This document shows positions 23,334-33,519 of a stretch of DNA of 64,000 nt, in pieces. The notes under the pieces were generated by a model. The model ran no database searches. It saw nothing but the letters and a program-made list of their open reading frames with translations, and was not told where the DNA came from. Position 1 is the first letter of the stretch. The number at the start of each line of letters is the position of its first letter. Made by a program: the position numbers and the translations under genes. This stretch comes from Hygrophila difformis (lineage: Eukaryota > Streptophyta > Magnoliopsida > Lamiales > Acanthaceae), in assembly GCA_030278955.1 (NCBI GenBank), contig JAOANR010000006.1, positions 29,865,124 to 29,929,123 on the forward strand, read 5' to 3'.

Positions 23334-23781
23334 GTTAGTTAGATAAACCTGGGATTGAATGACAGTCCGTCCGACTTTGAATCCAGGCACGACTATGAGT
23401 CTGACGCTTGGTTTTGTTTTCCCTATGAAAACAAATTTGCCAGTAACATCTTCCATGTAGATCATGGAAACTCTACACCTCTCCCAAACTGAAATATCTC
23501 AACCGCATGGCAGTGTTAAACGAATTGGCTAGCTTGTGAAGAAGCAGCCATATCGAGCTTTCCATACTAACAAATGCTTCATTAAACACAATCGATGACT
23601 TCCATGAATCCAACACCTTCTCATTCCTACTTAGATTGCTAAAAATTGATGATTCCATTGTCGGGTGAATAAGCTCATCATACTTAGTTTCACAAAACTG
23701 AGAAAATCCACATCTGGGCTTCTTTCTTGGAATCTCCACATGAGAACTTCCAATGTGTTCCATTGTAATTAGTTGTTTCAA
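23334..23781 (-). pseudogene. Unrecognised reading frame, disrupted at its C terminus
   Basis: Two adjoining minus-strand frames look like one coding sequence. 23473-23781 encodes a segment with IGSSHVEIPRKKPRCGFSQF and SMESSIWLLLHKLANSFNTA. After a TAG and a frame change near 23470, 23334-23465 continues MIYMEDVTGKFVFIGKTKPS and ends QVYLTN at the array insertion. Composition and complexity look like real protein, but I do not recognise the family. The break near 23470 could be a frameshift or a misread intron edge. With the array in place the last six codons (at 16825) are replaced by LTR-encoded residues. Confidence 0.4.
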
Positions 23782-24337
23782 ATGAACATTCTCTTCTTCG
23801 CGGTCTGTCGAGCATTGGAGTGGTTCGGTTTCAACACATTCTTAGGGAATGTAATGTGGACGCGGATCATTGGGGACGGAGTGGAACTAAGGGAGATGGC
23901 AATGTTGAAGAATGGATATAATAATTTATGTGGAGGTTCGGTACTGCTGCAAGTTGAGGGGTTTTTTTAGTGTTTGGCCGATGTAATGGTGGATGAATTG
24001 CGTTTTATAAATGGGGAGCCCACGGCATAAGTAATCTCGTTGGGGTGGAGTAACATTGTGATAGTGGAATACCTTGATCTCTGCACGCATTCCTTGTCTG
24101 TGGATATTCTGTGTTCTGGAGCAGGGTTGTTTCTTTGGATTATTGAATCTTGATGTATTTAGTTGGGGAGGAGAAACATCATGACAGAGGACCACTTCTG
24201 ACTTATGCTGGCATCCTTTGTTGGCATTTTGTTTGCAGGACTTTTGTATTCATTTGGTAGGATTCATGGTTTGTTAACAAACGGAAGGTGTAATGTTGGT
24301 TTGTAGCGGGCATGAAATCGAATAAACATATTTCTTC
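23782..24337. other. No gene recognised
   Basis: This could be intron or intergenic DNA between the two minus-strand coding-like segments at 23334-23781 and 24338-24725. Nothing in it matches a known element. Confidence 0.35.
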
Positions 24338-24725
24338 TCAAAAGAAAAAAAAAACAAAAACATTCCCTTCTTCGCCATTGAGGACTCCACTTTTACAGTG
24401 TTTTGAATTGTTTTCATTGCAGTTAACTTCAATAGCAGATAATCCATAATCTTTCTTAACAAAATTTTCGCAAATTGGTAAACATATGTAAGACATGAAC
24501 GCCAACTGGAAGTGCCCCTTTTTGGTATAATCCACACCGGGATAGAGTGAACTAGCTGCTTCCTCCAGATTCCATCCAACCCTTTCTGGATCACTCTCAA
24601 GAGCCATTTCTGTGTTTTCTACATCAATTGCTTTGTTTGAAAAGCTCAAAAGCCAAAGGAATAGTTCCAGTTCCATAGATCTCCATGAATTAAACAATGA
24701 AAAGTCTTTTCGGGTGATGGGAACA
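24338..24725 (-). CDS. Hypothetical minus-strand exon-like frame
   Basis: An open minus-strand frame of about 125 codons has ordinary protein composition (KDFSLFNSWRSMELELFLWL, then GWNLEEAASSLYPGVDYTKK). It ends in a Phe run made by a T-tract near 24350 that is unlikely to be coding, so the true exon end is probably near 24365. No family is recognised. It may belong to the same disrupted gene as 23334-23781, being on the same strand and about 550 bp upstream, but I cannot show the splice. Confidence 0.3.
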
Positions 24726-25236
24726 GTTTTGGTGGAGCATTGCAGAAAATTATTAGGTTCTCTTACAGTCGAGTACCAAGCTTCAGAAGCTCACCATCGT
24801 CTGATGTTGATTCTTCGAATAAGCCGAATACAGACATGGTATGCCTTGTTGTTGGGGTTTTCATTTATTTATCTTGTTTTTTCTTTCTTATTTCTTGGTG
24901 CGATTTTCACCCCTATTCGGTGTCGGTGTCTGCCTCTGCCTCCCAGCCAAAGGCTCAACTTTTTAGGGTCTTCTCCTTTGTCTCCTCCAAAGTTGAAGTA
25001 TTCTATTTCAATGTTTGCACATTTCTTTAGAATTTTTATTGTTCGTTAGGCTGTGTGCTTTCTTTAAATTAGATTTCAAGTAGCTGTCATTGTGGCTATG
25101 ATTTTGTGCTTGCTTTTGAATTTGGTTTCTATTATTTTTTTGGTGAATTTCTTTTGATAATAATAATGTTATGTGGTTTCTAATGCTAGTCTAACATTAT
25201 GATTTCTATGGTTTTAATTGGAAGAAAAAATGGAAG
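24726..25236. other. Intergenic, nothing recognised
   Basis: T-rich on the plus strand from about 24840. No element or gene is seen up to the LINE target duplication at 25237. Confidence 0.4.
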
Positions 25237-25249
25237 AAATAAAAATTGA

Positions 25250-25259
25250 TTTTTTTTTT
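25250..25259 (-). other. Poly(A) tail of the LINE
   Basis: Ten T on the plus strand (A10 on the element strand) lie directly against the target duplication copy at 25237-25249. This marks the 3' end made by target-primed reverse transcription. Confidence 0.85.
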
Positions 25260-25455
25260 GGGTGAAACAGCCTAAGAAGGCGAGCGAAAAAAAGAAAAAA
25301 AAGAAAAGAAAGGAAAAAACAAGACAATCAAAGAATGACCACTGAACTAACCAACCTAATCACTATCTCCTCCAAAAAAAAATGGCACCCGCAGAGTCAA
25401 GCTCCAGAAAAGGTTGAACCTCGTCCGGAGGGAATGCTCAAGTAGTGTAGAACTC

Positions 25456-28400
25456 CTATAGCCGAGCCGCTCTTCGAGCAAGAGCGTCTGCCGCCTGGTT
25501 ACCTTCCCTGTACAAATGTCGCAACGAGCAACCCTCCATGGCACCAAGTCCGGAACGGATCGCCTCAATCACAGGCCAATATGCATGGTATCTGCTAGCC
25601 ACGCCCAATACTAGTCGAACTACTTCCAACGAATCAACATAACAAACACCTAACTGGATGCCCCGAGATTGAGCTAGAAGGATCCCAAAATGCAAGGCCA
25701 GCAGTTCGACTTCCAAGATGCTGCGTCTCCCCAACTGACCACCACAGCCAACCTCCCACTCACCAGCCGAGTTGCGGATGAGCGCTCCAAACCCAGACTC
25801 ACACCCGCCCGGCAAGACACACCCGTCGGAATGGAGAACCCAGCCGGTCGTATCCTCCAAACGCCGCCAACTCACAGGCCGCGGAAGCCGAGGCTGGACC
25901 GAACATGCAAGCCCTGCCACCAGGCTGTTGCGAAGATGATGAGCTTGATAAACAAGCTGCTCGGCACTTAGGTTGGAGCCACTAAAAATGCGTGCATTCC
26001 TCTCCTTCCACACACCCCATAGGACTGCCAAGAAGAGAGCGCCATGGGTCCGAAAGCACCATTCAAACCAATGTCTAACACCCACATCCGCTAGCACTAA
26101 CACAGCCACAATATTGGAGAGTCCACTCCGTCGCCAAACCTCCCGCGCCCATGGACACAAAAATAGAGCATGTTGCCAATCATCGACATCCATCCCACAA
26201 ATGGAGCACAAAGGTGACGATGCCATGCCCCTAGCATATCTCAGTTTGTTGCATGGAAAAATTGCATGGCCCAACATCCATAATAGAAAACCAAGCTTCT
26301 CCGGTATGCCCACACGCCACATCCAATTCCAACCAATGGCCTCCTCCGTGCCAACAAGCCATTTATATCCAGATTTCACCGAATAGCAGCCTGCTATGTC
26401 GCCCTTCCAATGCAACACATCACATGAGCTGGCCGACAGAATAGGCGCTGGACTAACCTTGAATTCATTACGCACGTCTTAAGGGATCCAAGAATACACA
26501 CCCTCCAGTTGCCACTTACCCTCCAGGATAATGTCCTTCACTTGCAAATGGACATCGTTGTAATGGACGAAGGGAACCTTCGTTGCCAAGGGCTCGCTCT
26601 TCCACCAAGGAACATACCACAACGAGCTTGTCCCATTACCGATGCGAATCCCATATCCCGGACGAAACATCTCCCCCACCTTAACTAGCATCTTCCGTAC
26701 CTTAGTGCCTCGATAGTGTGCTTGCGGGAACAAACCCTCCGCCAAACCGTATTCATCACGTACCACCTTAACCCATAATTTGTCTGAGTTATACAGAAGA
26801 TCCCAAATCAACTTTCCCAGCAAGGCGACATTCGTTTTCCTTGCTGCCCGGAGACCGAGGCCCCCATTCCTACGTGCCAGTGTAAGTTTCTCCCAGCTCA
26901 AGAGGTGAATGCCACGCCCAGTGTCTCCCTTCCAAATCCATCGCCGAATAATTTTATCTATCCGCACACAGACACTCATCGGTAGGAGATGAACTTGCAT
27001 CGTATACACCAGCAAGGCTGCTAGCACAGCCCTTGCCTTCGTCGCCCGACCCGCCTTGTTTAATAAAAAACCCGACCATGAATATAACTTAGCTTCCAAT
27101 TTCCGAATCAACTCATTGAAATCAGCAGCTTTGAGACAGCCATGAATTACCGGGAAGCCGAGGTATTTCCCGAGGGCCACCCCCACTTCAATGCCCAAGT
27201 ATTGAGCAAACCAACCCTTTTCCTCCAGTGATGTATTCGGTGAGGCAACAGCAACAGATTTGCTCGCGTTCACCTTGAGCCCGGAACGAGATCCGAATCT
27301 GTTCAAGACTCCACCCATACACGCCACACTTCCTTCATCAAGCTCCGAACAGAAAAGCAAATCATCCGCAAACATTAAATGGGACACCCCCACCCCCCCA
27401 GGCCGAACCCTCAACGGCTTCCATCGATCAACCTGAACTTCTGTTTTAATGGCTCTTGACAACTTCTCCATGACTAGGACAAAGAGATAAGGAGAGAGAG
27501 GATCTCCTTGTCTGAGACCTCGTCCCACCTGTATACTTCCCACAGGTGAACCGTTCCACAGAATTGAGAAACTGGAAGACGACACACACTCCACAATTAA
27601 CTCCCTGAATCCTTGAGGTAGCGCTAACTCCTTCAAACAATCCTCTAAGAATTCCCAACTTACAGTGTCGTATGCCTTGGCAAGGTCAATCTTCACAATG
27701 GCCGCCCGACAACCACGCGGCTGTTCCATAGAAGCAACGAGCTCTTGAAGCAAAATGCTATTATCAGCAGTACCACAACCAGGTAAGAATGCCGACTGAA
27801 ATGGGCTGACTACTTCGCAAAGAATCGGCCTAAACCTCTGGACAAGAATTTTTGCAATGACCTTAAAGGCGACATTACATAACATCAACGGGCGGAACTG
27901 TTAAATGGAGTCGGGAACATCCACCTTCGGGAGCAGACATATATAAGCATGTGCTAATCCCTCCGGCAACTTCCTGGCCGCCACCACCCCTGACACCATG
28001 GCGACGAACGGATCCTTGAACACCTCCCAGTTTTGTTTATAAAAAGCCGCCGGAAAGCCCTCCGGTCCGGGCGCAGCAAACGATCGCATAGAGTGCAATG
28101 TCGTATCAATTTCCTCTTCAGACACACTCCTAGCCAATGACTCCTGGTGGCGTTCCAATATAGGATTCAGCGGCGGTAGAGGAGGACCTACAGGTTGTTC
28201 CACATGAGTAGCAAACATACCTTCGAAGTACTGAATGACATATGCCTGCAACGCCTCAGGTTGTGTAATCCAATCACCATCCACATGCAGGCCATAAATC
28301 CAACCACGCTGGCGGTGAACTTAGGTCTTCGCATGAAAATACTTAGTATTCCGATCCCCCAACTTAACCCATTTGTCTCTGGATTTTTGGAACCAAAGCA

Positions 28401-29447
28401 TCTCTTCCTGAGTAAGCAATATTTCCAAGTCATGTTTAATCTCACACTCCAGACGATGCAACCATGCAGAATCCACCGTCACCAATAGTTTTTGCACCCC
28501 CATCAGTCGATTTTTTAGTTTCCGTTTGCGGTCCCGAATGTTTCGAAAGATATTCCGGCTGAATTCTAAGGAATTCTCCCGAACGCTATCCAACATCGAA
28601 TGCAAGTCGGGCCCCTGCTCCTTGCTTTTATTAATGACATCCTGGTAAGCCGGGTGCATACCCCAAGCTGCCTCCCATCGGAAGGGTCGTGCACCCATCC
28701 CCCTCGATCGCTCGCCACACACCAATTGAAGAGGGCAATGATCCGAGCCCATGCGTTGTAGATGTTGGATCCTGCCGTTGACAAACATATTATTCAAGTC
28801 CAAATTAGCTAAACCCCGATCAAGCTGTTTACTAATCCGCCTGCCTCCCCTGCCATCCGAGACCAAGTAAATGCCGGACCAACTGTAGAGACCCCCAATA
28901 GGTGACAAGAATCTACCAGGTCCCGCAATTCCTCTGCCCTACCAGCGAGATAAACACCACCCTGGACCTCATGCTCCGCCATTATTTCATTCCAATCACC
29001 CATGATAATCCAAGGGCCATCAATGATCGTCGCCAAATGCTGCAGTTCCGCCCAAGTACTGCGCCGCCGTTGATAATTAGGAAAAACATACAACGCCATA
29101 AATAACCATCTCGCATTCCCTTTAAGCAATTCGATCGTAATCATCCGATCCTGGCAAGCAAAACCATTGATTTGACAATCAATAGACAACCGTTTTAACA
29201 CCCAAATCCCACCCCCCATGCCGTGGGCCTCCTGAATGTCAACCGAAACATACCCCATTCTAACAAAATAACTCCTCAGCCGATCGAAAAGACCCCGAGG
29301 CTCAAGAATGCAAAGGACATCCGGCTTGTGCTCTCGGATCAACTCACTCATCCATCTTTGAGCTGTGCGACTCATTAATCCACAGACATTCCATACAATT
29401 ACTGAATAATCTTTAAATTCCATATGATTCATTAAAAAGAAAGGCAA
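25456..29447 (-). pseudogene. LINE ORF2: endonuclease, reverse transcriptase, RNase H
   Basis: ORF2 nicks target DNA and copies the LINE RNA into it. The endonuclease (28809-29447, then another frame 28321-28908) has VIVWNVCGL, CILEPRG, IIMGDWNEI and the catalytic SDHCPL. The reverse transcriptase (27901-28284, then 26479-27888) has IVKIDLAKAYDTVSW, GLRQGDPLSPYLF and the active-site box FADDLLF. The C-terminal part (25456-26475) has a zinc-binding segment (CSICGMDVDDWQHALFLCP) and an RNase H with HSDGC, EVELLAL, YVDSLE and NQAADALA. Breaks are a frameshift near 28860 and stops near 28320, 27900 and 26478. If whole it would be about 1330 codons. Confidence 0.9.
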
Positions 29448-29453
29448 ACCGTC

Positions 29454-30908
29454 TTACTGAGCTTCCCCCTCAGTAGCATCAGCCCAACTCTCACCCTCTC
29501 TAGAATCCACCTCGTCCCGAACATGAGGCTCGTCGAATGGTTGATCTTGAAGGAGCATAAATTTGTTGTAATTCCGGACCCCTCCAGACCGCCCACCAGC
29601 CGATTCACCAACTTCCTCCAGCCTTGGTCGCTTTGCACCATGACCGGCAATGTGTGACGGGCCAGGCGCAGCAACGTAAGGAACCACAGCTAGCTCCCTA
29701 CCCTCTCGCCCGGGAGAGACCGCAAGCTGTCTGTCTTTGCCTCCCTCAGTTGAAACCACCTTCTTACCCTTATCCTGCCAACCCCCCTTCGTCTCAGCCC
29801 TAGGTGGAGCTACCACTTGCTCATCCATCCCGGCCTTCTCCCGGTGTTGTGGCTTGGGTTTACGAGGTCCCCGACATATCACCCGCAACCATTCACCATA
29901 CTCCGGCTCCTTACAAGGATCAAGTAGAGCCTCTCCCGCCGTAGCCTGCTCTCTAGCCTCAACCATACCCGCATCCCCTTGCTCATCCGGACCAGCCTCC
30001 GATGTTCCATCCTGTGTTATTCCAATCCCCTCCTCAGTAACCTCGGGGGGTGCAGTTTCAGGCACGACCTCAGGTTCCTCCACAAAAGAGCAATCTTTTC
30101 CAAAATGTCCATATCGACCACATTTTGTACATAACAAATGCAAACCCTCATAGGCGATAGGGACCCATTCATCGTTCACCAAAAGTTTCCCCGTAACTGG
30201 CCTCGTCAGATCAAGGGCAACACAAACCCTGGCGAATTTCCCACGTGAAGTCTCGCGAGTACTGTTATCAAATTTCACCACATCACCGATGCCTGATGCA
30301 ATGGCCCATAGAATATCATCCCTAAATCAACGCATAGGTAGACCGATCATCCTAGCCCAAACCAAGGTTTTATTTACTTGGGTCATCCTAGGATTGAAAT
30401 CTCTTGACCACGGCATAACTGCAAGATAGTGGTCGAAGATCATCCAAGGCCCTCCATTCACCACAGTCTCCATGTCGGACATGATATCAAACCGAACAAT
30501 AAAACAACCATGCCCGACGTCAATTAACGTCATGTTGCCCTCATACTTCCACAGCCGTTTGAGTCGCTCTTTAAGCGCCATGTACCCAATGTGTGCACCA
30601 AGTAGCTTAACCACCAAGGCATCTTCCCAGTCCTTACTTGCCTCCCGCTCGATGGATTCATCTATCACAAATTTCGGTATAGAGAGATTATTCCCGACGT
30701 AACTCTTAGTAATCAACTTTTCCGCAATCAAGTCTCGTCTCTTAAAAACCGGATTAGTCAGCGAAGTTCTCTCACGCAGGATGTCCGCAAACGTCCGTGA
30801 TCGATCACCAGGATCCGGTGGAATATTCGCCGTCGCTGAAGCCTCCGGAACGGCCGCCGAGTTAGGTAGGGCGGAGAGACGACCGCCGCTGAGAAGAAAC
30901 CTTAGACA
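29454..30908 (-). pseudogene. LINE ORF1: RNA-binding protein
   Basis: ORF1 packages LINE RNA. The ATG at 30906-30908 is followed by a frameshift near 30868. The DUF4283-like domain is at about 30327-30731 (MSDMETVVNGGPWMIFDHYL, MPWSRDFNP, TLVWARMIGLP). A TGA follows GLPMR (30327-30329). The C-terminal half at 29454-30281 has the CCHC knuckle CTKCGRYGHFGKDC and an acidic and basic low-complexity tail. Only about 33 bp lie between the ATG and the element's 5' end. Confidence 0.88.
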
Positions 30909-31075
30909 TGACTTTTTGATTAAGTATTCTTAATTACTAGTAAATAAAAATTGAATTGAAAAAGAGTAATTATTCATCCAGATTCAGTTAAATTAGTTAT
31001 ACTTGTGTGATTTGTATTTCTTTGTCAAATGGAGAGGAGTTCCTTTAATATTCTGCTTTATACTGGGGATGAGAA

Positions 31076-31153
31076 ATTGGTCGAATGGTCAAGTTTCCTA
31101 ATTTTCAATTTAAATGTTAGAGGTTCAATTCCCCATCTGGCACATATCCCTCG
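31076..31153 (+). repeat. tRNA-related SINE scrap
   Basis: TGGTCGAATGGTCAAG followed 34 bp later by AGAGGTTCAATTCCC resembles the A and B boxes of an RNA polymerase III promoter. The region between does not fold as a real tRNA gene, and the copy is cut off at the hAT-like element. A head of an old SINE is the simplest reading. Confidence 0.4.
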
Positions 31154-31956
31154 TAGGGATGACAGAAAAAACCGAACCCGATGGTGAAAACCGAAAACTG
31201 AATTTTCGGTACGGTTTCGGGGAAATGATTCTCGGACATGGACCATGGATCGGGGATTGTTTCGGGATCTTTTCGGGGATGGAGATGGGGACGCCCTGGA
31301 CTATCCTCGATATATATTTTATTTTATATTATATTTAATATTTTTTAGCGGAACATATTATATTTAATATTTAATATATTATATTTTTAAAATTACATTT
31401 ATTTTTTTTATCAAAGCCCATTAGCCCTTTAATTTCAAATAAAAAAAAACATAGTACTCATTTGACCTTTCGCTTCCCTCCACTCTCGGAATTCACTATT
31501 GAATCTTCAAAAACCATAGCGGTTGCTTTAATGACTAGTGCTCTTTCGAATTTCCCATCTTTTATAGCGTCAGCTTTAGTGCTCTACAGGTAAACATTAG
31601 TTTTTTTGGCTTATTTTATTGTTAGAACATTAAAATGTTTAAAATATATGAGCAACTTGTATTAATTTAAACATGATAAAAATATTGTAATGACAAGTTT
31701 TAATGTGAATTCTGGTTTATTGTTAAAGAATTTGTGTGTGAATTTTAATATTATGAGTTAGTATAACCTTAAAGTTGGCTTGTAAAATGAATCCTTGATA
31801 AGTCTCTGTTGGGGATCGGGAAAATTACAGTACGTGATGGGGATCCACGATAAATTCCCCGGCGGGAATCGGACCGTTTTGGAATTAAAAATACTAATGG
31901 TTTCGGGGGTGGGGATGCTACTCTCCATCCCGAAACTGGCCCATTTTCATTCCTAA
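31154..31956. mobile_element. hAT-like non-autonomous element
   Basis: The ends TAGGGATGACA and, inverted at the right, TAGGAATGAAAATGG resemble the TAGGG(A/G)TG termini of plant hAT elements. The subterminal regions (31165-31290 and 31805-31950) are rich in CGGGG/CCCCG motifs in inverted orientation. The middle is AT-rich with no transposase. Candidate 8-bp flanks ATCCCTCG and ATCCTTTT match at only five positions, so the target duplication is weak. Confidence 0.45.
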
Positions 31957-31980
31957 TCCTTTTCCCTTTATTCCCTTTTT

Positions 31981-32024
31981 AGGCATATTTGGAACAATGT
32001 ACTGTATAAGAGTGTATTGTATTA
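31981..32024 (+). repeat. Left arm of a widely separated inverted repeat
   Basis: GGCATATTTGGAACAATGTA and the following bases match, inverted and imperfectly, the sequence at 37526-37574. The pair encloses the TRIM at 32090 and the Copia at 33141. It may be the terminal repeat of an older DNA element into which both inserted. Confidence 0.4.
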
Positions 32025-32089
32025 TTTAATGCATGTGTATTGTGATATGTTGTATTATGTCACCACTGTATTAAATTAATATTATACAG

Positions 32090-32447
32090 TGTAACATCTC
32101 ACATCGGTTGGAGAGCTAAACGAAGCATGCCTTATAAGGGTGTTACACCTCTCCCTTGTAGACGCGTTTTAAAGCCGTGATGGGGGTAGGCCCAAAGCAG
32201 ACAATATCTACAAGTGGGTGTAATTGAAACGTTACAGTTGGTATCAGAGCTAGTACCCAGGCTGGTGTGCCAGTGGGGATGCTAGTCCCCTAGGGGGTGA
32301 ATTGTAACATCGCATATTGGTTGGAGAGGGAAACAAAACATGCCTTATAAGTATGTGGACACCTCTCCCTTATAAACGCGTTTTAAAGCTGTGAGGGGGA
32401 TAGACCCAAAGCGGACATCTACAAGTGGGTGTGACTGAGACGTTACA
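32090..32447 (+). mobile_element. TRIM (terminal-repeat retrotransposon in miniature)
   Basis: Two short LTRs, 32090-32236 and 32303-32447 (TGTAACATC...GTTACA), enclose 66 bp. That internal sequence holds a PBS (TGGTATCAGAGC, 32239-32250) and a polypurine tract (CTAGGGGGTGAAT, about 32290-32302). There is no coding capacity. ATACA occurs on both sides, offset by one base on the left, as a probable target duplication. The LTR carries the ACATCGGTTGGAGAG and CGCGTTTTAAAGCCGTGA motifs also seen in the copy at 44559. I do not see the 5S rRNA-like sequence that defines Cassandra TRIMs. Confidence 0.88.
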
Positions 32448-32452
32448 ATACA

Positions 32453-33140
32453 ATGTTTTGGTAGTATATTGGATTATAATTATACGGTATTTTATATTTT
32501 TGTTGATGTTGTGTAATGATGATTTACTATTTTATATAAAAAAAATAGTTTTCTAAAAACTTAATATTTATATATATTGAATAGAATATTTTAATTATAA
32601 TAAATAAATAAATAAAATATTAAATACAATATTTTGTGTTAATGTTGTATTGCAATTGCATGATGTATTATTTTTCAAATATTTAAATTTAATATGATGT
32701 AGATAAAAGATCAAGCTAAAGTTGATCAATGCAAGAGGTGGCATTGTTTCTCTAGTGTGAAGTTCGAGGTAGTGATTGAGTGGATAGAGAGATTTCATGT
32801 AGTTATATTAATGAAATAATAAATAAAATATTATATTAAAGATAACATTATTTAACATTAAAATATTTAATTTATTAAAAATATATATAATTATCAAATA
32901 TTATAATATTTATTAATATTTTAAATATTTTTATTTTAAAATTGTTTATATTAAAATTTTTATAATAAATTGATTTATCAAATATTATAATTATATGAGT
33001 AATATTTATAACAAATAAATACAAAATCAAAAGTATAAACAATTTATTCCTCATTAAATAAACCTACCTCTCACATGATATTAAATAATACACCAAATAT
33101 ATCATCAAAATAATACACGTGCAATTAAAAAAATGACCAA
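32453..33140. other. AT-rich DNA, nothing recognised
   Basis: Extremely AT-rich with TAATATTTAAT-type repeats and no open frame of interest. It may be the interior of the older DNA element whose arms lie at 31981 and 37526. Confidence 0.35.
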
Positions 33141-33388
33141 TGTTATATAAATAAATAACTCTAAGCCTATAGCTCGTGTATGTATATGTATAGATCGAGA
33201 GAATATCAGAGCAATATAAACTGGAATAATAGAAAAGGAATTCTTGTTCTATTTCGGATCTGTGTGTCCATGTAATACACAAATGAGCCATATTTATAGC
33301 TACTTGAAATCATAACGTGGCAAGGGAAGTGATGACTAATAAATTTGAAGGATTGGTGGCCTATCGAGACATCCACACGTGTATAACA
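33141..33388 (-). repeat. 3' LTR of the gag-less Copia
   Basis: Starts TGTTATACACGTGTGG and ends TATAACA on the minus strand. A TATA box (CTATAAATA, minus) is at about 33291-33299. The adjacent polypurine tract lies at about 33389-33400. Confidence 0.92.
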
Positions 33389-33519
33389 CTCCCCCTTGGA
33401 TGTCCGTTTATACAAAGAATATGCCTTGTTAAAACCTTACTAGGAAAAAACCCAGTGGGAAAAAATCCTAGTGAAGGAAAAAGAGTACAATATTCTTGTA
33501 TTCATCTCTCCCCCTGTTT

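Larger units (their letters stand above)
25250..30941 (-). mobile_element. Full-length LINE (L1 type with RNase H)
   Basis: A 5692-bp non-LTR retrotransposon lies on the minus strand. It is flanked by a perfect 13-bp target duplication, AAATAAAAATTGA, at 25237-25249 and 30942-30954. The poly(A) tail appears as T10 at 25250-25259. From 5' to 3' it has ORF1 (DUF4283-like domain, CCHC knuckle) and ORF2 (AP-type endonuclease, reverse transcriptase, zf-RVT-like region, RNase H). Several stops and shifts inactivate both. Having both ends and an exact duplication, it is not 5'-truncated, which is uncommon for a LINE. Confidence 0.92.

Noticed and set aside
25690..26386. Plus-strand open frames of 93 and 137 codons
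   Set aside because: They are antisense shadows of the LINE RNase H and zinc-binding region, which has the recognisable domains.
31076..31150. Possible tRNA gene
   Set aside because: Only A- and B-box-like motifs are present. The acceptor and anticodon stems do not pair, so a SINE remnant is more likely.
32090..32447. Cassandra-type TRIM
   Set aside because: The TGTAACATC start is similar, but I find no 5S rRNA-like sequence in the LTR, so I call it only a TRIM.
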